Shown: piece by piece, positions 40,991 to 50,727 of the stretch | Layout: the number at the start of each line of letters is the position of its first letter | How positions within the stretch are numbered: the stretch's first letter is position 1 | Source: an uncultured Bacteroidales bacterium | GTDB taxonomy: Bacteria; Bacteroidota; Bacteroidia; Bacteroidales; Paludibacteraceae | NCBI GenBank assembly: GCA_934728255.1 | Contig: CAKVEC010000003.1 | Coordinates: 62,001-126,000, forward strand | Reading direction: 5' to 3' | DNA length: 64,000 nucleotides | The notes under the pieces: generated by a model | The model's database searches: none | Told to the model about the DNA's origin: nothing | The model's input: only the letters and a program-made list of their open reading frames with translations | Position numbers and translations under genes: made by a program

Positions 40991-43900
40991 ATGGCTACAA
41001 CTACAAAACAACCAAGGGTCAACTTTTCGCGTGTGCAAAAGCAGATGCCCTTTCCTGACTTCTTGGAGATTCAGTTAAAGTCTTTCCACGACTTCTTCCA
41101 AATGGATTCCACTCCGGAACAACGTCGTAACGAAGGCTTGTACAAGGTGTTCCAGGAGAATTTCCCTATTCAGGATACCCGAAACTCCTTTACGCTTGCA
41201 TTCTTGGATTATAGCATTGATCCTCCCCGTTACTCTATTGAGGAGTGCATCAAGCGTGGCTTGACCTATTGTGTACCCCTTAAGGCAAAACTCCGCTTGA
41301 GTTGTGAGGATCCCGATCATGAGGATTTCGATACTGTGGTTTCGGATGTTTATCTGGGTACTATCCCCTATATGACTCCCAAAGGTACGTTCGTCATCAA
41401 TGGTGCCGAGCGTGTCGTCGTTAGTCAGTTGCACCGTTCGCCGGGCGTGTTCTTCGGCACATCCATGCACTCTAATGGCACAAAACTTTATTCCGCACGT
41501 ATCATCCCGTTCCGTGGTTCATGGATTGAGTTCGCTACTGACATCAACAAGGTAATGTATGCTTACATCGACCGTAAGAAAAAATTACCCGTCACCACTC
41601 TGCTTCGCGCTATCGGTTTTGAGTCCGACAAAGACATTCTCAGTTGCTTCGATCTGGCAGAAGAAGTAAAATGCAATCGTGCTGCCCTCGAGGCTTGCAT
41701 CGGGCGTCGTCTTGCCGGTTATGTGATGAAACCTACCTTGGAGGATTTCGTAGATGAGGATACGGGCGAGGTTTCGTCTATCGAGCGTAATGAGATTGTC
41801 GTTGAGCGTGAGACGGAACTTACTCCTGATGTCATTGATATCATTATGGAGTCGGGGAGCAAATCGGTGCTTCTCCATAAGAACGAGAACCGTGAGAGCG
41901 ACTACTCTATTATCTTTAATACTTTGCAGAAAGACCCTGCCAAGACCGAGAAAGAGGCTGTTCTTTACATCTATCGTCAGTTGCGTAATGCAGAACCTGC
42001 CGATGATGCTACGGCTCGCGAGATGATTCAGAACTTGTTCTTCTCGCAGAAGCGTTATGATCTTGGCGAGGTTGGTCGTTATCGTATCAACCGCAAGTTG
42101 AATATGTCTATCCCTGATGATGTTCGTGTGCTTACCAAAGAGGACATCATCGAGATTATCAAATATCTGGTTGAACTGATCAACTCCAATGCCGAGGTGG
42201 ACGACATCGACCACCTCTCGAATCGTCGTGTTCGTACAGTTGGTGAACAACTCTACAACCAGTTTGGCGTCGGTCTGGCACGTATGGCGCGCACCGTGCG
42301 TGAGCGTATGAATGTGCGCGATAATGAGGTATTCACTCCGACTGACCTTATCAATGCAAAATCGATTTCTTCGATTATCAATTCCTATTTTGGTACCAAT
42401 GCATTGAGCCAGTTTATGGATCAGCAGAACCCGCTTGCCGAGATTACCCACAAGCGTCGTATGTCTGCCCTCGGTCCCGGTGGTTTGAGCCGTGATCGTG
42501 CCGGTTTCGAGGTGCGAGATGTTCACTACACCCACTATGGTCGTCTCTGTCCTATCGAGACCCCTGAGGGACCGAACATCGGTCTTATCTCCTCACTCTG
42601 TATCTATGCCAAGATCAACGATCTCGGTTTCATTGAGACCCCGTATCGTAAGGCAGAGAACGGCGTGGTTGATTTGGATAACAGCCATATTCAGTATTTC
42701 AGTGCAGAAGACGAGGAAGAAAAAATCGTTGCGCAGGGTAACGCCCCGTTGGATGAGAATGGTAAGTTTGTCCGCAACAAGGTTAAATCGCGTCTCGGTG
42801 CCGATTTCCCTGTCGTAGAACCGGATAAAGTGGACTTGATGGACGTGGCACCTTGTCAGATTGCTTCTGTGGCTGCTGCCCTCATTCCGTTCTTGGAGCA
42901 TGACGACGCCCACCGTGCGTTGATGGGATCGAACATGATGCGTCAGGCTGTACCTTTGATTACTAATGAAGCACCTATTGTCGGTACTGGTATCGAGGAG
43001 CAACTGGTCAAAGATAGTCGTACACAGGTGGAGGCAGAGGGCGCAGGTCTGGTTACCTACGTAGATGCCGATGTCATTCGTATTCAATATGACCGCACCG
43101 AGGATGAGGAATTTATTTCGTTTGATCCTGCCGAGAAAGAGTATAAACTGCCGAAGTTTGAGAAAACCAACCAGAATACCACTATTGACCTTCACCCGAT
43201 TGTCCGCAAGGGCGACCGCGTAGAGAAAGGGCAGATCCTTACCGAAGGATATGCTACCCAAGGCGGCGAGTTGGCACTCGGTAAGAACCTCAAGGTGGCT
43301 TACATTCCATGGAAGGGTTACAACTACGAGGATGCTATCGTGCTCAGCGAGCGTATCGTTCGTGAGGATATGTACACCTCTGTTCACGTGGTTGAACAAC
43401 TCCTCGAAGTACGCGAGACCAAGCGTGGTATGGAGGAATTCACAGCCGACATCCCCAATGTCAGTGAGGACGCTACCAAGGATTTGGATGAGAATGGTAT
43501 CATTCGTATCGGTGCCCATATCCAACCGGGAGACATCATCGTCGGTAAGATTACGCCGAAAGGCGAAACCGACCCGTCTCCCGAGGAGAAACTTCTGAAG
43601 GCTATCTTCGGTGACAAGGCCGGTGATGTCAAGGATGCTTCGCTTAAGGCAAGTCCTTCGTTGGAGGGTGTCATCGTAGGCAAAAAACTCTATACCCGTG
43701 CCATCAAAGACCGCAAGGCAAAGATGGAGGACAAGGAGGCGATTGCTAAGATGGATGCCGAATTTAATGAGAAAGCAGAGGCTCTGCGCGAGTTGCTCAT
43801 CAGCAAACTTGTAAAAATTCTGGAGAATAAGACGGCCATCTCCGTCAAAGATACGGTCGGTACCGAACTCATCTCCAAGGGGCAGCGTTTTACCAAAGAG

Positions 43901-44803
43901 CGTCTCGGTATGCTTGACTTCCAGTCGGTTATGCTCGAAGGATGGACTTCCGATGAGCATAAGAACGCTTTGGCGGCACAGTGTATTATGAACTATATCG
44001 CCAAGTATAAGGAGATGGATGCCGACCTCAAGCGTCGCAAGTTCAATCTGACTATCGGCGACGAACTGCCCAATGGTATCATTCAAATGGCAAAGGTTTA
44101 TATTGCCAAGAGCCGTAAGATTCGTGTCGGTGATAAGATGGCAGGTCGCCATGGTAACAAAGGTATCGTCAGCAAGATTGTTCGTATGGAGGATATGCCG
44201 TTCCTCGCAGACGGAACGCCGGTGGATATTGTCCTCAACCCGATGGGTGTGCCTTCGCGTATGAATATCGGTCAGATCTTCGAGGCTGTCCTCGGTTGGG
44301 CAGGTCAGGAACTGGGCGTTAAGTTCTCTACACCTATCTTCGACGGTTGCTCGTTGGAGCAACTTGATGAGTGGACGGACAAAGCAGGTCTGCCGCGTGC
44401 CGGTAAGACCCAACTCTATGATGGTGAAACCGGTGAACCATTCGACCAGATGGCTACCGTCGGTGTTACCTACTTTATGAAGTTAGGGCACATGGTTGAC
44501 GACAAGATGCACGCACGTTCCATCGGTCCGTACAGCCTTATCACGCAGCAGCCTCTTGGCGGTAAAGCACAGTTCGGTGGTCAGCGTTTCGGTGAGATGG
44601 AGGTTTGGGCATTGGAGGCACACGGTGCTGCTCATACCCTTCAGGAAATCCTTACCGTTAAGTCTGATGACGTTACCGGGCGTGCACGTACCTATGAGGC
44701 AATCGTCAAGGGTGAGCCGTTCCCGACACCGGGGCTGCCTGAGTCGCTCAATGTCCTCCTGCACGAGTTGCAAGGTTTGGCACTTTCAATCACAATGGAA
44801 TAA
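40991..44803 (+). CDS. rpoB: RNA polymerase beta subunit
   Basis: 1,270-aa catalytic-core subunit. Conserved FGTNALSQFMDQQNPLAEITHKRR block (rifampicin pocket, ~470-500), LGPGGLSRDRAGFEVRDVH, PIETPEGPNIGLI, KGYNYEDAIVLSE, MAGRHGNKG and the C-terminal MHARSIGPYSLITQQPLGGK / FGEMEVWALEA segment that meets beta'. Full length and undisturbed. The rifampicin-pocket residues visible (Q, D, H and R in the QFMDQQ..ITHKRR block) look wild-type. Confidence 0.99.
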   Translation: MATTTKQPRVNFSRVQKQMPFPDFLEIQLKSFHDFFQMDSTPEQRRNEGLYKVFQENFPIQDTRNSFTLAFLDYSIDPPRYSIEECIKRGLTYCVPLKAKLRLSCEDPDHEDFDTVVSDVYLGTIPYMTPKGTFVINGAERVVVSQLHRSPGVFFGTSMHSNGTKLYSARIIPFRGSWIEFATDINKVMYAYIDRKKKLPVTTLLRAIGFESDKDILSCFDLAEEVKCNRAALEACIGRRLAGYVMKPTLEDFVDEDTGEVSSIERNEIVVERETELTPDVIDIIMESGSKSVLLHKNENRESDYSIIFNTLQKDPAKTEKEAVLYIYRQLRNAEPADDATAREMIQNLFFSQKRYDLGEVGRYRINRKLNMSIPDDVRVLTKEDIIEIIKYLVELINSNAEVDDIDHLSNRRVRTVGEQLYNQFGVGLARMARTVRERMNVRDNEVFTPTDLINAKSISSIINSYFGTNALSQFMDQQNPLAEITHKRRMSALGPGGLSRDRAGFEVRDVHYTHYGRLCPIETPEGPNIGLISSLCIYAKINDLGFIETPYRKAENGVVDLDNSHIQYFSAEDEEEKIVAQGNAPLDENGKFVRNKVKSRLGADFPVVEPDKVDLMDVAPCQIASVAAALIPFLEHDDAHRALMGSNMMRQAVPLITNEAPIVGTGIEEQLVKDSRTQVEAEGAGLVTYVDADVIRIQYDRTEDEEFISFDPAEKEYKLPKFEKTNQNTTIDLHPIVRKGDRVEKGQILTEGYATQGGELALGKNLKVAYIPWKGYNYEDAIVLSERIVREDMYTSVHVVEQLLEVRETKRGMEEFTADIPNVSEDATKDLDENGIIRIGAHIQPGDIIVGKITPKGETDPSPEEKLLKAIFGDKAGDVKDASLKASPSLEGVIVGKKLYTRAIKDRKAKMEDKEAIAKMDAEFNEKAEALRELLISKLVKILENKTAISVKDTVGTELISKGQRFTKERLGMLDFQSVMLEGWTSDEHKNALAAQCIMNYIAKYKEMDADLKRRKFNLTIGDELPNGIIQMAKVYIAKSRKIRVGDKMAGRHGNKGIVSKIVRMEDMPFLADGTPVDIVLNPMGVPSRMNIGQIFEAVLGWAGQELGVKFSTPIFDGCSLEQLDEWTDKAGLPRAGKTQLYDGETGEPFDQMATVGVTYFMKLGHMVDDKMHARSIGPYSLITQQPLGGKAQFGGQRFGEMEVWALEAHGAAHTLQEILTVKSDDVTGRARTYEAIVKGEPFPTPGLPESLNVLLHELQGLALSITME

Positions 44804-44815
44804 TTTATCACGATT

Positions 44816-47800
44816 ATGGCTTTTAAACAAGATAATAAGAAAAACGGTTTTACCAAGATTTCAATCGGTTTGGCTTCGCCCGACGAGATTATGCAACTCT
44901 CCAGCGGCGAGGTACTCAAACCCGAAACCATCAACTACCGTACCTACAAACCGGAGCGCGACGGTCTGTTCTGCGAGCGCATCTTCGGTCCTACCAAGGA
45001 CTATGAGTGCCATTGCGGTAAGTATAAACGTATCCGTTACAAGGGTATCGTCTGCGAGCGTTGCGGTGTCGAGGTTACCGAGAAGAAAGTGCGTCGTGAG
45101 CGTATGGGACATATCAAACTGGTTGTGCCTGTGGCTCATATCTGGTATCTCCGTTCGCTGCCGAGCAAGATGGCGGCGTTGTTGGGTATCCCTACCAAGA
45201 AATTGGATTCTATCATCTACTACGAGAAGTATATCGTTGTCAAAGCGGGTGCTTTGGCAGGTCAGGAGATCGGCGAGAAGAACAAAGACGACAAAAACCG
45301 TCTGCCTATCGAGGATCGTATGCTTCTTGACGAAGAGCAATACGCACAGATTCTTGATATTCTGCCCGAGAACAATGATACGTTGGATGACAGCGATCCC
45401 GATAAGTTCATCGCCAAGATGGGTGCTGACGCTATCTATGATCTGCTTTGTAATATCGACCTTGATACGCTGAGTTACCAACTCCGCGACCAGGCAAGCA
45501 CTTCTACCTCTGTTCAGCGTAAACAGGAGGCTCTGAAGCGTCTGCAAGTTGTGGAATCGTTCCGTGCTTCCAAGGGCAAGAACCGTCCGGAGTGGATGAT
45601 CCTGCAGGTTATCCCTGTTACACCCCCTGAGTTGCGTCCGCTCGTACCGCTGGATGGCGGTCGTTTCGCTACCTCTGACCTCAACGACCTCTATCGTCGT
45701 GTTATCATTCGTAACAACCGACTCAAACGTCTCATCGAGATCAAGGCTCCGGATGTCATCCTCCGCAATGAAAAACGTATGCTCCAAGAGGCTGTCGACT
45801 CGCTCTTTGACAACTCCCGTAAGACCACGGCTATCAAGTCGGAGGCCAATCGTCCTCTGAAGTCGCTTTCCGACTCGCTCAAGGGTAAACAAGGTCGTTT
45901 CCGTCAGAACCTGCTCGGTAAACGTGTGGACTATTCTGCCCGCTCGGTTATCGTCGTTGGCCCTGAACTGAATATGCACGAGTGCGGTCTGCCTAAAGAG
46001 ATGGCTGCCGAACTCTACAAACCGTTTATCATTCGTAAACTCATTGAGCGTGGTATCGTCAAAACCGTTAAGTCGGCGAAGAAGATCATCGATCGTCGCG
46101 AACCGGTTATCTACGAGATTCTGGAGCATGTTATGGAGGGACACCCCGTTCTGCTCAACCGTGCGCCGACCTTGCACCGTCATGGTATATTGGCTTTCCA
46201 GCCTAGGATGATCGAGGGTAAGGCTATCCAGTTGCACCCGCTTGCTTGTGCCGGTTTCAACGCCGACTTCGATGGCGACCAGATGGCTGTCCACTTGCCT
46301 CTCTCCAACGAGGCAATCCTCGAGGCGCAACTCCTTATGCTCGGCTCGCACAATATCCTCGACCCGGCTAATGGTAACCCTATTACCGTGCCTTCGCAGG
46401 ATATGATTCTCGGTCTGTACTATATCACCAAAGAGCGTTCCGGCGTCAAGGGAGAGGGACTTACCTTCTATTCGCCCGAGGAGTGCACCGTTGCCCTCAA
46501 CGAGGGGCGGGTGGATATCCATGCCAAAGTCAAAGTGCGTATCAACGACATCATCGATGGCGAGTATGTCAACCATATTATCGAGACCACTCCGGGACGT
46601 GTTATGGTTAATCAGTACGTTCCTGCTGCTGTCGGTTTTCAAAACGTGGTGATGAAGAAAGGTGCCGTCAAGTCTATTATCTCCAAGGTCATCAAGACCT
46701 GCGGTGTGGCACGTACGGCTCAGTTCCTTGACGACATCAAGAACCTCGGCTACTACAAGGCTTTCCGTGGCGGTCTGTCTTTCAACCTCAACGATATCCT
46801 TATTCCGGAGGAGAAAGCTGGTATCATCGCCCGCGGTCAGCAGGAGGTAGAGAACATCACCGAGATGTACAACTTCGGTGAGATGGGCGACGACGAGCGT
46901 TACAACAACGTCATCGCTGCATGGAACAAAGTCGATACCGAGGTTACCGACATTCTGATGAAGCACATGCAGGAGGCTGACCAAGGCTTCAACTCCGTAT
47001 ATATGATGATGGACTCGGGTGCCCGTGGTAACAAACAGCAGATTAAGCAGTTGGCGGGTGTCCGCGGACTTATGGCAAAACCGCAGAAAGCGGGTTCTAC
47101 CGACTCTCGTCAGACTATCGAGAACCCTGTCCTCGCTAACTTTAAGGAGGGTATGTCCGTGTTGGAGTACTTTATCTCTACCCACGGTGCGCGTAAGGGT
47201 CTTGCCGATACCGCACTGAAGACTGCCGATGCCGGTTATCTGACCCGTCGTCTGGTCGATGTTTCGCACGATGTCATCATCAACGAGGAGGACTGTGGTA
47301 CGCTCCGTGGTCTTACCGCTCGCGCTATCAAGCAGAACGACGTCGTTGTCGCTACCCTTACCCAGCGTATCCTTGGTCGTGTCAGCGTCCACGATATCCA
47401 CGACCTGGATGGCAACCTTATCGTTGCCGCAGGCGAGGAGATCCGTGAGGCGGCTTGCGAGGCTATCGAGGCTGCCGGTATCGAGGAGGTCGAGATCCGT
47501 TCCGTACTTACCTGCGAGTCCAAACATGGTGTCTGCGCTAAGTGCTATGGTCGTAACCTGGCTTCGCGTAAGATGGTGCAGAAAGGTGAGGCGGTCGGCG
47601 TCATCGCAGCACAGGCTATCGGTGAACCGGGTACTCAGTTGACCCTGCGTACCTTCCACTCCGGTGGTGTCGCAGGCAATGCCGCTACCCAGAATACCTA
47701 CGCTATCCCGCGTGAGGGTGTCATCGAGATCGAAGACCTCCGTACCATCACTACCGAAGCGGGGGATGTCATCGTGGTCAGCCGTCTCAACGAGATGCAC

Positions 47801-49135
47801 CTCAAAGACGAGAAAACGGGTGTGGTACTCACTACCTTCAATATCCCGTACGCTTCCAAGTTGTTCGTTACCCCCGGTCAGAAATACGACAAGGGTACCG
47901 TCATCTGCGAGTGGGACCCCTACAAGGCTTCTCTCGTTATCGAGCAGGACGGTCGCATCCAGTACGAAGATGTTATCGAGGGCGTAACCGCTCAGACCGA
48001 AGTCGATGAGCAGACGGGTAAGAAAGAGGTGTCCATTACCGATACCAAGGACAAGACCAAGATGCCTTCCGCACATATCCTTGATGCGGCTGGCAATGTG
48101 CTTCGTACCTACAACCTGCCTGTCAAGGCAAGTCTCGTTCATGCTGACGGCGCAGAAGTGAAAGCGGGCGACCTGTTGTTCACTATGGCGCGTGTCATGG
48201 GTTCCGCAGGCGATATCACCGGTGGTCTTCCCCGTGTTACCGAACTCTTCGAGGCACGTAACCCGTCCAACCCGGCTATCGTGGCGGAGATCGATGGCGA
48301 GGTTTCCTTTGGTAAGATCAAACGTGGTAACCGCGAACTCTTCGTTACTTCCAAACTCGGTGAGCAGAAAGCATACCTCGTGCCGCTGTCCAAGCAGATC
48401 CTGGTACAGGAGGGCGACTATGTGCGTGCTGGTGTACCTCTCTCCGATGGTGCTATCACCCCCGACGACATCCTTGCTATCCAGGGTCCTACCGCCGTGC
48501 AGGACTATATCGTCAACGAAGCACAGTCTGTCTATCGTATGCAGGGTGTGGAGATCAACGATAAGCACTTCGAGATCATCGTCCGCCAGATGATGCGCAA
48601 GGTCGAGATCCTCGATGCCGGTGATACCCGCTTCCTTGAGGGACAGATGGTTGACAAGATGGACTTTATGGACGAGAACGACCGTATCTGGGGCAAAAAA
48701 GTGGTTACCGACGCAGGCGACAGCGAAGTGCTCCATGCCGGTCAGATCGTTACCCCGCGCCGTCTCCACGACGAGAACTCCAGTCTGCGTCGCCGCGACA
48801 AGAAACTCGTTGAGGCACGTGAGGCAACTTGCGCTACGGCTAAGCAGATCCTGCAAGGTATCACGCGTGCGGCTCTCGGTACCAAGTCCTTTATGTCTGC
48901 CGCTTCCTTCCAGGAGACCACCAAGGTGCTCAACGAGGCGGCTGTCCAAGGCAAGGTGGATTACCTCGAGGGTATGAAAGAGAACGTTATCTGCGGTAAC
49001 TTGATTCCTGCGGGTACGGGTCTCCGCGAGTTCGCCAAGATTGTGGTGCACAACCGCGAGGAATATGCGGCTCTCCAAGCCGCTCGCGCTGCTGCCGACA
49101 ATGCACTCAACGGCACCGACGAGGACGAAGCCTAA
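44816..49135 (+). CDS. rpoC: RNA polymerase beta' subunit
   Basis: 1,439-aa catalytic subunit. N-terminal zinc ribbon (CHCGKYKRIRYKGIVCERCG), the magnesium-binding NADFDGDQMAVH motif (Asp triad, ~484), bridge/trigger helix region (GARGNKQQIKQLAGVRGLMA) and a second zinc site (CESKHGVCAKCYG). 12 bp after rpoB. A long reading frame on the opposite strand through this gene is a codon-bias artefact. Confidence 0.99.
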   Translation: MAFKQDNKKNGFTKISIGLASPDEIMQLSSGEVLKPETINYRTYKPERDGLFCERIFGPTKDYECHCGKYKRIRYKGIVCERCGVEVTEKKVRRERMGHIKLVVPVAHIWYLRSLPSKMAALLGIPTKKLDSIIYYEKYIVVKAGALAGQEIGEKNKDDKNRLPIEDRMLLDEEQYAQILDILPENNDTLDDSDPDKFIAKMGADAIYDLLCNIDLDTLSYQLRDQASTSTSVQRKQEALKRLQVVESFRASKGKNRPEWMILQVIPVTPPELRPLVPLDGGRFATSDLNDLYRRVIIRNNRLKRLIEIKAPDVILRNEKRMLQEAVDSLFDNSRKTTAIKSEANRPLKSLSDSLKGKQGRFRQNLLGKRVDYSARSVIVVGPELNMHECGLPKEMAAELYKPFIIRKLIERGIVKTVKSAKKIIDRREPVIYEILEHVMEGHPVLLNRAPTLHRHGILAFQPRMIEGKAIQLHPLACAGFNADFDGDQMAVHLPLSNEAILEAQLLMLGSHNILDPANGNPITVPSQDMILGLYYITKERSGVKGEGLTFYSPEECTVALNEGRVDIHAKVKVRINDIIDGEYVNHIIETTPGRVMVNQYVPAAVGFQNVVMKKGAVKSIISKVIKTCGVARTAQFLDDIKNLGYYKAFRGGLSFNLNDILIPEEKAGIIARGQQEVENITEMYNFGEMGDDERYNNVIAAWNKVDTEVTDILMKHMQEADQGFNSVYMMMDSGARGNKQQIKQLAGVRGLMAKPQKAGSTDSRQTIENPVLANFKEGMSVLEYFISTHGARKGLADTALKTADAGYLTRRLVDVSHDVIINEEDCGTLRGLTARAIKQNDVVVATLTQRILGRVSVHDIHDLDGNLIVAAGEEIREAACEAIEAAGIEEVEIRSVLTCESKHGVCAKCYGRNLASRKMVQKGEAVGVIAAQAIGEPGTQLTLRTFHSGGVAGNAATQNTYAIPREGVIEIEDLRTITTEAGDVIVVSRLNEMHLKDEKTGVVLTTFNIPYASKLFVTPGQKYDKGTVICEWDPYKASLVIEQDGRIQYEDVIEGVTAQTEVDEQTGKKEVSITDTKDKTKMPSAHILDAAGNVLRTYNLPVKASLVHADGAEVKAGDLLFTMARVMGSAGDITGGLPRVTELFEARNPSNPAIVAEIDGEVSFGKIKRGNRELFVTSKLGEQKAYLVPLSKQILVQEGDYVRAGVPLSDGAITPDDILAIQGPTAVQDYIVNEAQSVYRMQGVEINDKHFEIIVRQMMRKVEILDAGDTRFLEGQMVDKMDFMDENDRIWGKKVVTDAGDSEVLHAGQIVTPRRLHDENSSLRRRDKKLVEAREATCATAKQILQGITRAALGTKSFMSAASFQETTKVLNEAAVQGKVDYLEGMKENVICGNLIPAGTGLREFAKIVVHNREEYAALQAARAAADNALNGTDEDEA

Positions 49136-49200
49136 AAGACAACGGCTAAAATAAATAGTTACTCGTTTTAGGCAACCCCTAAAAAACAATATCTCAATAA

Positions 49201-49232
49201 AAGGCGACTGATGCAAATCAGTCGCCTTTTAT
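49201..49232 (+). terminator. Terminator of the rpoBC operon
   Basis: AAGGCGACTGAT (49201-49212) pairs with ATCAGTCGCCTT (49217-49228) around GCAA, then TTTTATT. Perfect 12-bp stem with a GNRA-type loop. Confidence 0.95.
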
Positions 49233-49235
49233 TGT

Positions 49236-49333
49236 TTCTATCCTTCTATCCCTTCTATCCTTCTATCCCTTCTATCCTTCTATCTTTCTATTTTTCTATC
49301 TTTCTATCCTTCTATTATTCTATCTTTCTATTG
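49236..49333. repeat. TTCTATCC-type tandem array
   Basis: About eleven units of 8-9 bp (TTCTATCC, TTCTATCCC, TTCTATCTT, TTCTATTAT). Directly follows the rpoC terminator. Confidence 0.9.
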
Positions 49334-49337
49334 TCTT

Positions 49338-49373
49338 ATTCGTCCAATTCGTCTTATTTGTCCTATTAGCCCT
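49338..49373. repeat. 9-bp tandem array ATTCGTCCA x4 (imperfect)
   Basis: Units ATTCGTCCA, ATTCGTCTT, ATTTGTCCT, ATTAGCCCT at 49338, 49347, 49356, 49365. Confidence 0.8.
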
Positions 49374-49396
49374 ATACTATTAAGAGTAGGTGATTC

Positions 49397-49418
49397 GTTA
49401 TAGGATAGTTATAGGATA
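49397..49418. repeat. 11-bp tandem repeat GTTATAGGATA x2
   Basis: Two exact copies at 49397 and 49408. Confidence 0.85.
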
Positions 49419-49440
49419 GTAGGTGTTTGCCGCCCCATTC

Positions 49441-49535
49441 GGACAATGGTGGCGCACAATACCATTGTGTGCGCAGCACGCGCCACCATTGTCCGCAATG
49501 CCCACCCTATTGGTCTTATCCGGCTCATTAGCCCT
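49441..49535. repeat. Nested-hairpin element, copy B
   Basis: GGACAATGGTGGCG (49441-49454) pairs perfectly with CGCCACCATTGTCC (49481-49494), enclosing GCGCACAAT-ACC-ATTGTGTGCGC. The right flank (CTTATCCGGCTCATTAGCC) is shared with copy C at 56025. Confidence 0.85.
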
Positions 49536-49570
49536 GCCTGCTCACGTTAATTTAAGAAAAAAAACCATTA

Positions 49571-49602
49571 TTTGCACAATCAAGATATTTGCCGTATCTT
49601 TG
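49571..49602 (+). promoter_or_regulatory. Promoter of a putative non-coding RNA
   Basis: TTTG (49571-49574), 20 bases, TATCTTTG (49595-49602): a perfect match to the local promoter pattern, but no gene starts until 49978. Confidence 0.8.
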
Positions 49603-49607
49603 CACCC

Positions 49608-49890
49608 GAATCTACGCTGGAGGGGATATGTCCTCGTTTCAGGGTGGATTTTGACATATTGAATAGCGTTTATTGACGCTTTGTGTTTGACAACTCGAAA
49701 ACTTCGCAACTTTTCATTAAACAGTCAGAAGCAAAGTAGCAATAGATGCCTATGGGTATGACATACCTATACTGCGCCCGTTCAGGTGCGGTGTGTCGTC
49801 ATATCAGCGTAGGTTTCCTGTTGTTTATTTGACTGTTTAAGGTAATGCGAAGACCTCGAGTTGTAAGTAAGCAACACGAGGTCTACGCTT
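49608..49890 (+). ncRNA. Putative structured non-coding RNA of unknown class
   Basis: Starts just after a strong promoter and ends at a perfect hairpin (AGACCTCG 49851-49858 / CGAGGTCT 49877-49884, with inner GTTG/CAAC), about 280 nt, without a convincing reading frame. Long-range pairing: CTACGCTG (49612-49619) with CAGCGTAG (49805-49812) closes a ~200-nt domain. TTAAACAGTCA (49717-49727) pairs with TGACTGTTTAA (49830-49840), and CTTCGCA (49702-49708) with TGCGAAG (49846-49852); these cross the first helix, so a pseudoknot or two alternative folds. Local hairpins: AGCGT..ACGCT (~49664) and TATGGGTA/TACCTATA (~49755). It lacks tmRNA, RNase P and SRP signatures that I know. A 6S-like RNA is possible by size. 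It could also be the leader of the DUF2971 gene. Confidence 0.5.
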
Positions 49891-49977
49891 TCTTTGTACC
49901 TGATGCAAAAAAGTGAAGTGTATTTTGTTAATATAAAATGTAAATTCAGTATATTATAACCACAAAACATATCAATT

Positions 49978-50712
49978 ATGGATAACACTACAAACAAATC
50001 ATCTAATTCCAAAGAAACATATCTATATAGGATAATGCCTTTGTGTTGTTTTTTGCAAATGTTGGATAGCAAAAAAATGTATCTCCCGCGAGTCTCACAA
50101 TGGGAAGATCCTTATGAGTTATTTCTCTTCAAACAACATTTTGTAAATTCTACAGGACAAGAAGTAGATACACTATCACAAGCCTCACGGATTTATGGGC
50201 AATGTTGGTCAACCGTTCGTAAATCAGATGCTTTGTGGCGGATATATTCTCCAGATCGTCTAAGCGTGCAAATCAAAACATCTGTGGAAAAACTAAATTC
50301 ATTGATAGAACGGCAGGTAGACAACGGCTTGTATCTTCGGTTAGAGCAAGTGAAATATATGTCGGAAAAGAACTTATCCGATTGGATAGCGTCACTAAAA
50401 ACACCGATGAATAGTTTTCTGGATTCTCTGTTTCTAAAACGTGACAGTTTTTCTCACGAAAAAGAGTATCGTCTTATAGCATGGCTTGCTGATGTTGATG
50501 AAAACAACAAACCTGTTGCCTGTTGTCCAGACCACATGGACTTATCTATTGATGATCCATTGCAAATGATTTATGAAGTCAGTTTAGATCCACGGCTAAC
50601 AAATGAAGAAGTCGAATTGCTCAAAAATGCTATTGCTTTGCGTTTGGGAGGTAAGTGCCGTGTCTCACAATCTACTTTGTATAAATTCAAACAATACACG
50701 ATAACCATCTAA
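49978..50712 (+). CDS. DUF2971 protein, AT-rich accessory gene
   Basis: 244-aa cytosolic protein resembling the DUF2971 family: YLYRIMP near the start, RVSQWEDPYE (NDPxE-type motif, ~40), CWSTVRKSDALWRIYSP (~75-90) and the family hallmark DSFSHEKEYRLIAWL (~160). Function is unproven; the family is often found near mobile or defence genes. Codon use is much more AT-rich than the flanking genes, which points to horizontal transfer. Nothing else of a mobile element is visible. It is followed 15 bp later by an equally AT-rich exported protein. Confidence 0.72.
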   Translation: MDNTTNKSSNSKETYLYRIMPLCCFLQMLDSKKMYLPRVSQWEDPYELFLFKQHFVNSTGQEVDTLSQASRIYGQCWSTVRKSDALWRIYSPDRLSVQIKTSVEKLNSLIERQVDNGLYLRLEQVKYMSEKNLSDWIASLKTPMNSFLDSLFLKRDSFSHEKEYRLIAWLADVDENNKPVACCPDHMDLSIDDPLQMIYEVSLDPRLTNEEVELLKNAIALRLGGKCRVSQSTLYKFKQYTITI

Positions 50713-50727
50713 AATAAAAGACTTTCT

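Noticed and set aside
44861..49216. A 1,451-codon open frame antisense to rpoC, and similar long antisense frames over tuf (36162-37382), rpoB and the receptor at 28000-30636
   Set aside because: They mirror highly expressed or codon-biased genes that avoid TTA, CTA and TCA; translations look like no protein family, and the sense genes are certain.
49236..49418. Possible CRISPR array
   Set aside because: Units are 8-11 bp and contiguous without spacers; no cas genes.
49978..50712. Retron or toxin-antitoxin reading of structured RNA + DUF2971
   Set aside because: There is no reverse transcriptase and no second small gene; the association alone does not support either.
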